Source: Drosophila persimilis
Lineage: Eukaryota > Arthropoda > Insecta > Diptera > Drosophilidae
Length of the DNA stretch: 64,000 nucleotides
Direction of reading: 5' to 3'
Assembly: GCF_003286085.1 (NCBI RefSeq)
Contig: NW_020825706.1
Span: 4,340,001 to 4,404,000, forward strand
The first letter of the stretch is position 1. Every line of letters begins with the position of its first letter. Positions 46,859-57,506 of this stretch are shown piece by piece. The position numbers and the translations under genes are program-made. A model generated the notes under the pieces. That model did not search any database, had not been told where the DNA came from, and worked only from the letters and a program-made list of their open reading frames with translations.

Positions 46859-48665
46859 TGTAACGGTTGCGGTTGGACAGTACCGATTCAAAATAGGTTA
46901 TCGCTATGGTGCTCGGATATCGCATGCAATAACCTTGGGCCAATTAGCGCTGCAGGGCATAGTATAGTTGGGGTGGGTGCAAGCAAGCTCGAGGTAGGGA
47001 ACAGCTGAGCTGAGCTGCCGTAAGTGCTGTGCAGCGCATCGCAACGGAGCTTTCGAAGCCGAGCTTTAAGATCGGTAAGCTCGTATTTAAGCAGTGCAAA
47101 AGCACCAGAACGTTCTCTTTTGAAAATTTGAATCTGTGCAGCCGGTGGCTATCGCCGCTTCGGTAAAAAAATATATAACTAAATCGACCACGTGTAATCC
47201 CAAAAGAAAAGAAAAGTAAGAAAATAAAACCCAAATAAGTGCCACCAAGACAATCCGAAAATAAATAAAACGGAACGGGGAAAGTACCGGTGGGCGCGCC
47301 GCAAAAATCGGGCGACAATTAATAACCGTGCGCCGAGAAAACTGGCAAGAAACTACCCTGGCGAAAAGTGCATATTTGCCTCGCCTCGCCAGCAAGTGTT
47401 GTTCTTGGTGCAAACCCGTGCGTCCCACAACTCGGCCAGGAGAACCCAACACTCGTGTCTCCGTGGAAAAGCCCGGAAAAACCGGTATGTAAAAGTGCCC
47501 TGTAGGGAAAATTTAGATTTTTTTCTGAGCCTCGTGGTTTTGGTTCTGTTTCGCCCATAGGGCCCTGGCCCCGAGCGGTAGCCACCCGGCTCTCCCAAAG
47601 TTCTGCCCCCACCCACACCAAACTCCCACCCTTGACGGGAGTACTCTTCGGAGTCGACCTTGGTGTGGGGCCGCGATTTTTGTTTCCCTTTTGGAGTCGT
47701 TGAAGCATCCACCTGCCCGGCGACATAACCTCCACCGGCCCTAACCCTTGCGCCATATCTAAAATACGCGCATAGAGGGCATCGAGGGCATAGAGATTAC
47801 CCCCCCTCCCTATGCGCCGCTAACTCGCTGTCTGCGACGGCCTAGAAGACGCCGCCACGGATTCGGACCGAGATTTCGTAGCATAGTGTAGTTTTAATTG
47901 TAATTTTTCTTGTTCTTTTAAGCACTTATATTCTTTAACTCTGAGGTACAGTCCTACCTCGCTAGGCGTGAATGTGCCAGTTCCCAAAACGGAATTTATT
48001 TCCCCCCCCCCCCCCTATTTACCAATCCCCCTCCGATCTGGGCACACATTAACCGGGTTTCCACAGCTCCACAACGAAAGGCGCCTTTCAGCGAGGGACC
48101 ACTGTATGCAAGCCGTAAGTGACCCAATTTTAATTTTCTCCTTTGCGCTTGTCTTCGTTCAAATCTAAAACGCATGCGCAGCGGCCAGCCGCTGCTGATA
48201 AGAGAGCGCAACGCTTGCGTTTCACACGCTCGAAGCTTTTCGGTCTCTTCGGTGCCAATGCTGCTAAGCTTGCATTGCTCGCATTCCCTGCATTCTTTTA
48301 ATGCATGGAAACGTAGCCAAGCAATGCACTAACCAACATAGAAAAAAAATCTCCTCAACCCAGAAAAAAAAATTTAAATAAATTTATAATTTTAAATTAA
48401 ATTTCGTTTTGGCTCACCATTGCTGATCGCTGGTATGACCCCTGCTGCTTTTGAATAATTTTTTGTATTTTTATTTTTTTGCCTTTATACATACCTAATT
48501 TACTTATTTCTAATATCTTATATTATATTCCTATCTTATCTAATTATACTCCACCATTTATATATACCTATATCTATAAAATTTTTTTTTTTGATTAAGC
48601 CTCCTATTTTTCTCATTCCATTAATTTTTTTGCTTGAGTTGCCTGCTGATTGTATTGCAAGACTA
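46859..48665 (+). repeat. Gypsy-type left LTR, first part (before LINE D)
   Basis: The 1.8 kb match 54867-56672 nearly base for base, including a poly(C) run near 48002-48015 (14 against 13 C) and the AT-rich end near 48360-48600. The LTR stops at gcaagacta, where LINE D begins, and resumes at 52054. Confidence 0.9.
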
Positions 48666-48963
48666 ATTGGACGTTGACATGCAATGACTGCATCTAACAA
48701 GAGGCGATGCAATTACTGCACCGTCAAGTGGCCCGTGTGACACCAGCAGAAGGCTGTTACGCGCGGATCCCCGGCAAAACGCAGCCCTCCTCCCGCCCAA
48801 CCGACCGAGGGGCGCTGCCGCATGACGCGCGGTGCGTAGCCGAACCAAACGCGAGCATGCAAGAAAGATAGATATTAGACTAACCTTCGAGGAAAATTAG
48901 CACTAAACTTATTAAGAAATTAAGCATGCAATAAAATACAAAATACAAATACCACTACAATTA

Positions 48964-51795
48964 CTAATTACTAGAAAGGTGTGTAAGGATTAGTAATTTA
49001 ATAAGAGGAAGAGAATTAGTGGAGGATATAATATGGTAGAGGGAATTATAATCCGAGCATAAGACCCTAAACGGTTCATGCAAGGAATAATTCGATCTAC
49101 AAAGTGGAAGGAACAACGGTATAAAGTTTCTAGTCAGTCTAATAGGAATCGTGAAGTTTATGCGGCTCAACAGATCAGGGCTGTCTATGTCACCCCTGAT
49201 CAAGTTGTGCATAAATATCACACCAAGCATTTTTCTACGGTTAACTAAGGATGGGAGGTTTACTAATAATAGTCTACTAGAGTAAGATGGGAGTCTTACA
49301 CCCGCATCCCAGTTAAGGCCCCGCAGAGCAAAGAGTAAAAAGTTTTTCTGTACTGATTCTATACGGTCCTGGTGTACTTTGTACTGAGGGCACCATACAC
49401 AGGAGCCGTATTCTAAGATCGGACGAACAAGCGAGGTATAGAGAGTCTTTGTTATATAGGGGTCGTCAAATTCCTTTGACCACCTCTTTATAAACCCAAG
49501 CACGCCCATGGCCTTATTTACCATGGTAGAAATGTGTTCGGAAAACTTTAACTTGGGATCTAACATAACACCCAGATCATCCACCAGGGTAATTCTCTCA
49601 AGAGAACCCCCAAATAGGGTGTAGGGAGCCAACAAAGGGTTAGAACGATGAAATGTCATAACTTTGCATTTCGAGGCATTAAGGTGTAACAAGTTTGCAC
49701 AACACCATGACTGAAAGCTATTGAGATCGGATTGCAAGCGAGAATGAAATGAAATGTCCTTGTACTGGACACAGAGTTTAACATCATCCGCATACATAAG
49801 TACTCGAGAGTATGTTATTACTGAAGGCAAGTCATTAATAAAGAGTGTGAAGAGTAAGGGGCCTAGATGGCTGCCCTGTGGTACTCCCGAAGAAACCTTT
49901 ACTGGTAAAGAGAGGGAGTTTTTGAAGAGGACTCTTTGAGACCTAGAACAAAGATAGCTAGAAATCCATCTCAGGAGGTTGGGCGGAAACCCTAAAAGGT
50001 CAAGTTTATGTGCTAAAAGGGAATGGTTTACAGAGTCGAATGCTTTACTAAAGTCGGTGTAAATAACATCCGTCTGTAAGTTACCTTGAAAGCCTTTAAT
50101 AATGAAAGAGGTAAACTCTAACAAGTTCGTGGTGGTTGATCGCCGCCTTATAAATCCATGCTGAGTTGGAGATATAAGTGACTTGCAGAGATGTTGCAAG
50201 TGCGGAGTTAAAACCTTCTCAAACAATTTGGGAATAGCGGATAACTTTGCTATACCTCTATAATTTTTTGCGTCAGACTTGCTACCTTTTTTATGGAGAG
50301 GAATTATAAACGATTCCTTCCAGATTGGGGGGAAGCAAGAGGAATCAATGGACAGGGTGAATAGTTTAAGCAATGGTCCACACAGAGCCTCGGCGCAGTA
50401 CCTGAGTACACAACCTGGAACCCCGTCTGGACCCGGTGAAAACACCGGCTTAACTAGTCGAAGATCTTGAAGTAGGGAATATTCATTTAACAAGGGACTG
50501 AAAATGCCGTTCGACCTCGGTAATCCGTATGGGTACGGGTGACCAGAGTAGCGTTCCTCAGAATAGGTGGTTTGGAAAAACTGGGCAAAAAGATCGGCAA
50601 TTGCCTGATCATTATTTGCCGACGTATTACAAAATGATAGCGAGGATGGGTGTGCGGACGTTCTACGCTTACTGTTTACGAAGCAGTAAAACTGTTTAGG
50701 GTCCTGAGAAAAACGTATCCTGCAACGAGATAGGTAGTTCTTATAGCATTGAGCATTAAGAACTGAAAAGTTTGACCGAGCTATTACATAACGAGAGTGA
50801 GAAGTAGGAGAACCCACTTCTTGAAATTTTTTATAAAGTCTTGATTTTAAGTTTTTTAGACTGGATAACTCTTTGGTAAACCAAGGGGGTTTTCCAGATC
50901 TAATCGGACAAGAAAGCGGGACACAAGAATCAAAAAATGTGCCAAGAGCATTGTAAAAAATGTTTGTGCCTTTTGTGACATCAGTGCACAAGTACAAAGC
51001 GGACCAATCAAAATCCCTAATTAGGTTATTAAGCTTCGCAAACTCGGCTTTACGAAAGCAACGGACACGTTCAGGTAGTCTACTCGACCGATCCAATACA
51101 GTTGGTCCTATGTCTAGCGACACCTCGAAAGTAGGGTGGTAGGCGTCTTCAGGTATAGTGAGCGGAAGGGCTCGGGTTAACAACACTATGGTCGGATCCG
51201 ATACAAAGCATAGATCAAGCAATCGACCCAAGGAATTTTTCACATGATTGACTTGAGACAGGGACAGGTCAAGCAAGCCGTCAACAAAGTCATGTCGTGA
51301 CATGGGCACTAGGATACTAGACTCGTTTACCGAAGACCAAACAGTTCCTGGCAAGTTGAAGTCACCAAGAACTATCATACGATCTTTATCAGATAGCGAG
51401 GAAGCAACAGCGGTTAAAGCGGACAAGTGCTGCTCATAAATTGAAATATCCGAAGAAGGTGGGATATACGAGCAAGTAATGAATATAGCGAAAGCGGGAA
51501 GAATCAGTTTTACACACAGGAATTCCAGTTCCTGTTGAACTTGGACTGTGAAGTGTTCTGACGTGAAGTAAGAGTCCACTGCAATTAGAACCCCTCCTGC
51601 ACGTCGAGACGAACGGTCCTTTCTAAAAGTTGTGTACCGACCTGCCAAAACCTCGGAACTAAGAATGTCCGGCTTTAACCAGGTTTCAGTAAACACAATA
51701 ACGTGGGAAGCAAATGCAACACTATCCCGGAAAAGAATGCTGAGCTTACTACGCAAGCCTCTTACATTCTGATAGGTTACTAAAAGAGAAGTTCG
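48964..51795 (-). CDS. LINE D ORF2: endonuclease-reverse transcriptase, about 943 aa
   Basis: The frame is open throughout, with the same motifs as LINE C ORF2: E-T-W, G-D-F-N-L-P-G, D-A-Y-H-P, H-K-K-G-S-K-S-D, T-D-F-S-K-A-F-D, Y-A-D-D. It shows only scattered substitutions relative to LINE C (for example G-H-P-Y-P for G-Q-P-Y-P). The start is set by the frame opening at the ORF1 end; no upstream Met is in frame. The enzyme may be intact, but the element lacks a promoter region and most of ORF1. Confidence 0.9.
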   Translation of the reverse strand, partial: RTSLLVTYQNVRGLRSKLSILFRDSVAFASHVIVFTETWLKPDILSSEVLAGRYTTFRKDRSSRRAGGVLIAVDSYFTSEHFTVQVQQELEFLCVKLILPAFAIFITCSYIPPSSDISIYEQHLSALTAVASSLSDKDRMIVLGDFNLPGTVWSSVNESSILVPMSRHDFVDGLLDLSLSQVNHVKNSLGRLLDLCFVSDPTIVLLTRALPLTIPEDAYHPTFEVSLDIGPTVLDRSSRLPERVRCFRKAEFAKLNNLIRDFDWSALYLCTDVTKGTNIFYNALGTFFDSCVPLSCPIRSGKPPWFTKELSSLKNLKSRLYKKFQEVGSPTSHSRYVIARSNFSVLNAQCYKNYLSRCRIRFSQDPKQFYCFVNSKRRTSAHPSSLSFCNTSANNDQAIADLFAQFFQTTYSEERYSGHPYPYGLPRSNGIFSPLLNEYSLLQDLRLVKPVFSPGPDGVPGCVLRYCAEALCGPLLKLFTLSIDSSCFPPIWKESFIIPLHKKGSKSDAKNYRGIAKLSAIPKLFEKVLTPHLQHLCKSLISPTQHGFIRRRSTTTNLLEFTSFIIKGFQGNLQTDVIYTDFSKAFDSVNHSLLAHKLDLLGFPPNLLRWISSYLCSRSQRVLFKNSLSLPVKVSSGVPQGSHLGPLLFTLFINDLPSVITYSRVLMYADDVKLCVQYKDISFHSRLQSDLNSFQSWCCANLLHLNASKCKVMTFHRSNPLLAPYTLFGGSLERITLVDDLGVMLDPKLKFSEHISTMVNKAMGVLGFIKRWSKEFDDPYITKTLYTSLVRPILEYGSCVWCPQYKVHQDRIESVQKNFLLFALRGLNWDAGVRLPSYSSRLLLVNLPSLVNRRKMLGVIFMHNLIRGDIDSPDLLSRINFTIPIRLTRNFIPLFLPLCRSNYSLHEPFRVLCSDYNSLYHIISSTNSLPLIKLLILTHLSSN

Positions 51796-52049
51796 TTTTT
51801 TGGAAAGGTTGGAGCAAGACGGGAAGTTGAGGAAGAGGAAGTTGAGGTTGAGGGTGGCACGCTGGAAAGATTTGGAAGCGATATGGGGGGCCTATTCTTC
51901 TTCTTAGCCTTAAACTCCTTCACCACCAAATGCTCCGGCCAAAATTTGGTGGAGCAAATGGTGTCAAATTGAGTTGGGGAGATGCTTATCTTAAACGACG
52001 CTATCTCCCTGGCATAAGAGAAGTTAAATTTCTCCACCTTTAAGCCCAC
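51780..52049 (-). pseudogene. LINE D ORF1, C-terminal fragment
   Basis: Only about the last 85 residues of ORF1 remain. The PHD-like finger and linker are lost by 5' truncation. The normal stop (taa in LINE B and LINE C) reads gaa here, adding four residues (E-L-L-F). The slippery-type heptamer aaaaaac is kept at 51795-51801 (minus strand). Confidence 0.9.
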
Positions 52050-52053
52050 TGCG

Positions 52054-52593
52054 TGAAACTTGGTTTGTTAGTTTTGATTGAAGCCACATGTCTATGATGA
52101 AGTACCAAGAAATATATTGAATTGTATTAGCAATGAACATGGAGTAGACTTATAATTTCCTAGGGACAGGGTGACCTAATGGGGTAGGGTAAGAATAATA
52201 GGGATTTCCAGAACCTTCGCACCCCTGGAAATCTTGGAAGGGTGGGTATAGAATCGTGTGGGTCGACTTCCATCGCAAGACCTCACGCCCGCGAGAGTTT
52301 GGAACACGCCGACGAAAGCCCCTGGTACTTTCGGGTACGCCCTATGATTGTGCCATGTAATGTCCGTTATGCTCGGAATAGGCATAGTGTTGTTTTCGGA
52401 GTTCGCTCCCTGTAGAGTCACGGGATTCTAACATTTTAAAGTTTATGTAGTAGGAGTCGAGACGCGGTCAAACGAACCCCCCCCAAGTTACCGAATGAGC
52501 ACGGAACCAAAGAATCCCCACCGGCCGTGACCTCGACATCCCCTCCAATCCATCCCCTACTCACGTATAGAAATATATCGTGGAATTGTTACA
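52054..52593 (+). repeat. Gypsy-type left LTR, second part (after LINE D)
   Basis: These 540 bp from tgaaacttgg to gttaca match 56688-57226 with one C-run length difference. The segment alone resembles a small complete LTR (tg..ca), but comparison with the right copy shows it is the end of the 2.36-kb LTR. Confidence 0.9.
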
Positions 52594-53610
52594 TAAATTT
52601 TTGGCGCCCAACGTGGGGCAGGTTTTTTTCCAATGCTAGCTACTGTCTATACCCAGTTGGACGCGAGGGTGTAACGTTGTTACATAAATTTTTTTGGTCC
52701 CAACGTGGGTCACTAGCAAAAGTTATAGTGACAGTAGAAAGTATTGGTCACTTTAGCAACAAAATCAGCTATTGGCTCGTCCCACCTATTGCTCGTTTGT
52801 ATTCATATGCTTAATGCTGACTTTAGTTTTCTCTAAACGATCTGGTCATTGCTCCGATACAATTTCAGAATATTGCGGATTCTGCTTGGATCCTAATACT
52901 GGTTGTTCCTCTGAGTTTTATTGGGAAGTCGTCGAGTCTACGACGAAGGGAAGCTTAAGTGATAATTCGGAATTAAGAAAGTAGTTCCCATGGTGACGCA
53001 TCCTGTCGGGCTAGTCAAACTTGTTGTCTGGAATGTGTATATATGCTGCTTGCGTATACATACCGAACAAGCGAGATTGGTTTAGGTCGCGTCCTTCAAG
53101 CTACTGTTAATTCAGCGGATATTAGTTTCAATAGATTGAATTGTGAGGTTGATTCGGATTTGGTATTGTTACTCTTTGTGCATAGCATACGGTTGCATAC
53201 AATTGCAGAATATTGCATATTTGGTTTAGGCCGGATATCAGTACTGATTGTCCCTGTACGGGTGATGGAAGCACAGAGATTGCGGTCCCAGATTTGGTCT
53301 TCACTCATACCCTTACCATTGGCGGGTATTATTCCAGTGGCAGCGGTGGCTGCATATGGTTGTCTGGAACTAGCGCGTATGCTGCTTGCGTACCCTTGCG
53401 GAATCATATGTGGACACTTAAACCAGTGCACTGATACTAAGACAATGCAAATTAGAAACCATAGCCCAAACAAAATCCATTCTTTTGTCGCTGTTCCAAA
53501 GATTCGCAACTCCTATCCCTATCTTATTATTTCACCCATTAAATGTCACCCTAGGAAAAATTTGGTAGAATATAGAAAACAAATAATAATAAAAAAAAAT
53601 CTTATAAAAA
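52594..53610 (+). other. Gypsy-type 5' leader and unassigned interior
   Basis: The region begins with the primer-binding-site-like sequence ggcgcccaacgtggggc. A second, degenerate copy of the LTR end plus that site (gttacataaattttt then ggtcccaacgtgggtc) lies about 90 bp further on, at 52678-52711. The rest is AT-rich with imperfect internal repeats, such as two gcttgcgta segments near 53049 and 53384. I recognise no coding domain. Confidence 0.6.
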
Positions 53611-54823
53611 ATGCCGCTGCGACACAGTCCTCAGCAAAACAATCCGCTGAGTTCGGAAAACTTTTGCGGCATTTGTTGCTCCGAAATGTCCAATACTCAG
53701 CCGTGTTTTTGTACTCCGTGCAATCACGTTTTCCATAAAGCATGTCTGGAAGTTATGGGTTCCCGAGCGATTGAAGACCGACGTTCTTAAACAAGCTCCT
53801 GATAATCCTACTTCCGCGCACGCCGGCATGCAAAAGACCATAGAAAAAGTTCGAAGAAGTCTGTTTTGGCCCGGCTTAGCTAAAGATGTTCGAGAGTATA
53901 TTCGTAGTTGTGAGGTGTGCAAAGCATGCAAAGCTCCTAATTATACTCTGCGGCCACCCATGGGAAACCACATACCAACTTGTCGACCCTTTCAACGATT
54001 ATACATAGATCTGCTTGGACCTTATCCACGCAGCAAAAATGGACATGTTGGGTTGCTAATTGTTCTAGATCACGTCAGTAAATACCATTGGCTACACCCC
54101 CTGAAGAAATTTACTTCCGTAGTAATCCAAGAATTTCTGCTAAAGCATATCTTTCATGCATATGGGGTGCCTGAAACTATTGTTAGCGACAATGGAAAAC
54201 AATTCAAAGCTACAGAATTCAACGCATTCTTGACACAGCTGGGAATTAAACATATGTACACGGCACTATACTCTCCCCAAAGTAATGCGGCGGAACGAGT
54301 AAATCGTTCATTGTTAGCTGCCGTGCGAGCATATCTTCAGCAGGATCAGACATACTGGGATCAGCATCTCTCAAGTATATCTTGTTCGCTGCGATCGTCA
54401 CTACATCAGTCCTTAGGTTGTTCACCATATCGAGCCCTGTTTGGCTTAGATATGCTCACTCATGGGACGGATTATAAGCTTCTGAAGGATTTAGACTTGC
54501 TGGAAGAACCCATTGTCCCGGTAGCTAGGTCAGACAATTTAGCTCTAATTCGAAAAGATATACAGGGCAATATTAAGAAAGCGTATAAGCGCAACGTTGC
54601 TCAATACAATTTACGAGCCAAGCCTGTGTCGTTCCGAGAAGGTCAGGAAGTATTTCACCGAAATTTTTCCTTGAGCAAATTCACGCAAAAGTTTAATGCC
54701 AAATTGGCTCCTAAATTTCTGAAATGTCGCGTGCGGAAAAAACTGGGTAATTGTTTCTACCTCCTGGAAAATCTGCAGGGCCGAGAAATAGGAACCTTTC
54801 ATGCGAAAGACATTCGATCCTGA
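53611..54823 (+). pseudogene. Gypsy-type coding remnant: RING-like segment and integrase
   Basis: The left end has an ATG-led segment with a RING-like Cys/His pattern (C-G-I-C ... C-T-P-C-N-H-V-F-H-K-A-C), plausibly the start of this element's first protein. The rest is gypsy-type integrase: an upstream zinc-binding segment (H ... C-E-V-C-K-A-C), catalytic core with D (I-D-L-L-G-P), D (V-S-D-N-G-K-Q-F) and E (A-A-E-R-V-N-R), and a C-terminal region ending I-G-T-F-H-A-K-D-I-R-S. Protease, reverse transcriptase and RNase H are absent. The remnant is broken and cannot supply its own replication enzymes. Confidence 0.82.
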
Positions 54824-54866
54824 TTCCCGCTAATATTCCGTCTAACGGTGGCATATTATCGGGTGG

Positions 54867-57226
54867 TGTAACGGTTGCGGTTGGACAGTACCGATTCAAA
54901 ATAGGTTATCGCTATGGTGCTCGGATATCGCATGCAATAACCTTGGGCCAATTAGCGCTGCAGGGCATAGTATAGTTGGGGTGGGTGCAAGCAAGCTCGA
55001 GGTAGGGAACAGCTGAGCTGAGCTGCCGTAAGTGCTGTGCAGCGCATCGCAACGGAGCTTTCGAAGCCGAGCTTTAAGATCGGTAAGCTCGTATTTAAGC
55101 AGTGCAAAAGCACCAGAACGTTCTCTTTTGAAAATTTGAATCTGTGCAGCCGGTGGCTATCGCCGCTTCGGTAAAAAAATATATAACTAAATCGACCACG
55201 TGTAATCCCAAAAGAAAAGAAAAGTAAGAAAATAAAACCCAAATAAGTGCCACCAAGACAATCCGAAAATAAATAAAACGGAACGGGGAAAGTCCCGGTG
55301 GGCGCGCCGCAAAAATCGGGCGACAATTAATAACCGTGCGCCGAGAAAACTGGCAAGAAACTACCCTGGCGAAAAGTGCATATTTGCCTCGCCTCGCCAG
55401 CAAGTGTTGTTCTTGGTGCAAACCCGTGCGTCCCACAACTCGGCCAGGAGAACCCAACACTCGTGTCCCCGTGGAAAAGCCCGGAAAAACCGGTATGTAA
55501 AAGTGCCCTGTAGGGAAAATTTAGATTTTTTTCTGAGCCTCGTGGTTTTGGTTCTGTTTCGCCCATAGGGCCCTGGCCCCGAGCGGTAGCCACCCGGCTC
55601 TCCCAAAGTTCTGCCCCCACCCACACCAAACTCCCACCCTTGACGGGAGTACTCTTCGGAGTCGACCTTGGTGTGGGGCCGCGATTTTTGTTTCCCTTTT
55701 GGAGTCGTTGAAGCATCCACCTGCCCGGCGACATAACCTCCACCGGCCCTAACCCTTGCGCCATATCTAAAGTACGCGCATAGAGGGCATCGAGGGCATA
55801 GAGATTACCCCCCCTCCCTATGCGCCGCTAACTCGCTGTCTGCGACGGCCTAGAAGACGCCGCCACGGATTCGGACCGAGATTTCGTAGCATAGTGTAGT
55901 TTTAATTGTAATTTTTCTTGTTCTTTTAAGCACTTATATTCTTTAACTCTGAGGTACAGTCCTACCTCGCTAGGCGTGAATGTGCCAGTTCCCAAAACGG
56001 AATTTATTTCCCCCCCCCCCCCTATTTACCAATCCCCCTCCGATCTGGGCACACATTAACCGGGTTTCCACAGCTCCACAACGAAAGGCGCCTTTCAGCG
56101 AGGGACCACTGTATGCAAGCCGTAAGTGACCCAATTTTAATTTTCTCCTTTGCGCTTGTCTTCGTTCAAATCTAAAACGCATGCGCAGCGGCCAGCCGCT
56201 GCTGATAAGAGAGCGCAACGCTTGCGTTTCACACGCTCGAAGCTTTTCGGTCTCTTCGGTGCCAATGCTGCTAAGCTTGCATTGCTCGCATTCCCTGCAT
56301 TCTTTTAATGCATGGAAACGTAGCCAAGCAATGCACTAACCAACATAGAAAAAAAATCTCCTCAACCCAGAAAAAAAAATTTAAATAAATTTATAATTTT
56401 AAATTAAATTTCGTTTTGGCTCACCATTGCTGATCGCTGGTATGACCCCTGCTGCTTTTGAATAATTTTTTGTATTTTTATTTTTTTGCCTTTATACATA
56501 CCTAATTTACTTATTTCTAATATCTTATATTATATTCCTATCTTATCTAATTATACTCCACCATTTATATATACCTATATCTATAAAATTTTTTTTTTTG
56601 ATTAAGCTTCCTATTTTTCTCATTCCATTAATTTTTTGCTTGAGTTGCCTGCTGATTGTAGTGCAAGACTAGTGTTATGTTAAGAAGTGAAACTTGGTTT
56701 GTTAGTTTTGATTGAAGCCACATGTCTATGATGAAGTACCAAGAAATATATTGAATTGTATTAGCAATGAACATGGAGTAGACTTATAATTTCCTAGGGA
56801 CAGGGTGACCTAATGGGGTAGGGTAAGAATAATAGGGATTTCCAGAACCTTCGCACCCCTGGAAATCTTGGAAGGGTGGGTATAGAATCGTGTGGGTCGA
56901 CTTCCATCGCAAGACCTCACGCCCGCGAGAGTTTGGAACACGCCGACGAAAGCCCCTGGTACTTTCGGGTACGCCCTATGATTGTGCCATGTAATGTCCG
57001 TTATGCTCGGAATAGGCATAGTGTTGTTTTCGGAGTTCGCTCCCTGTAGAGTCACGGGATTCTAACATTTTAAAGTTTATGTAGTAGGAGTCGAGACGCG
57101 GTCAAACGAACCCCCCCAAGTTACCGAATGAGCACGGAACCAAAGAATCCCCACCGGCCGTGACCTCGACATCCCCTCCAATCCATCCCCTACTCACGTA
57201 TAGAAATATATCGTGGAATTGTTACA
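54867..57226 (+). repeat. Gypsy-type right LTR, 2360 bp, uninterrupted
   Basis: The LTR starts tgtaacggttgcgg and ends ggaattgttaca, followed by the aatt target duplication and BEL-3 leader. It is the reference copy for deciding the structure of the split left LTR. It holds only short chance reading frames. The 500 bp at 56340-56640 are strongly AT-rich. Confidence 0.92.
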
Positions 57227-57506
57227 AATTCCAGGTGCTGTACTCTCCTCTTGTATATATGTATGTAGCTGCAGACAGGGTATTGCACGACCGACGCGGT
57301 GATTTTTAGTTTTGTTTGTTTAATTATGTGCACACACGTCGCGGTCACTTTGGCAATTTAGCTGCAGCACATATGCATGTACATGCATGTATGTATGTAT
57401 AATAGAGTTTGGCTGTTTATTTTTTCTTCACTGTGTCACTGTCACTTTTTGCCTTCCACTTGAATTAATATGTACGTTTAAATTGCAAGTCCACCCGGGG
57501 GCGCCA
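57227..57506 (-). other. BEL-3 5' leader, part right of the nested element
   Basis: This is leader sequence between the gypsy-type element and the BEL-3 5' LTR. It includes a short atgt run (57378-57402) and ends with the primer-binding-site-like sequence next to the LTR (57489-57506 in plus view). There is no gene. Confidence 0.75.

Larger units (their letters stand above)
48666..52049 (-). mobile_element. LINE D (CR1-type), 5' truncated, inserted in the gypsy-type LTR
   Basis: The 3' terminus (acgtccaa on the minus strand) is at about 48667. The sequence runs through 3' UTR and complete ORF2 into the last quarter of ORF1, stopping near 52049. Four extra bases (tgcg) separate it from the resumed LTR. 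In the intact right LTR, about 15 bases (gtgttatgttaagaa) lie at the target that are missing here, so the insertion came with a small target deletion and no duplication. High similarity to LINE C indicates a young insertion. Confidence 0.92.
46859..57226 (+). mobile_element. Ty3/gypsy-type element with 2.36-kb LTRs, deleted interior, inserted in BEL-3
   Basis: The LTRs begin tgtaac and end gttaca, a perfect inverted pair. They are flanked by a 4-bp duplication aatt (46855-46858 and 57227-57230), the usual size for gypsy-type elements. The left LTR is 46859-52593, interrupted by LINE D. The right LTR is 54867-57226 (2360 bp). The interior is only about 2.3 kb (52594-54866). A primer-binding-site-like ggcgcccaacgtggggc follows the left LTR. 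The coding remnant is plus-strand gypsy-type integrase. Most of gag-pol is absent, so the element is broken. The LTRs differ by only a handful of bases and one or two run-length changes, so the insertion is young. I recall Drosophila gypsy-group families with LTRs of this size (gypsy12-like) but cannot confirm identity. Confidence 0.88.

Noticed and set aside
47319-47756. 145-codon minus-strand ORF, also at 55327-55764
   Set aside because: It lies in both copies of the gypsy-type LTR, so its duplication is explained by the LTR. It shows no recognisable domain and overlaps another long frame; it is likely chance in GC-rich sequence.
52054-57226. A separate small gypsy-type element with 540-bp LTRs
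   Set aside because: The 540-bp segments are the ends of longer 2.36-kb LTRs. The true outer ends are tgtaac..gttaca with an aatt duplication, whereas the 540-bp version has no matching flanks because LINE D abuts its left copy.
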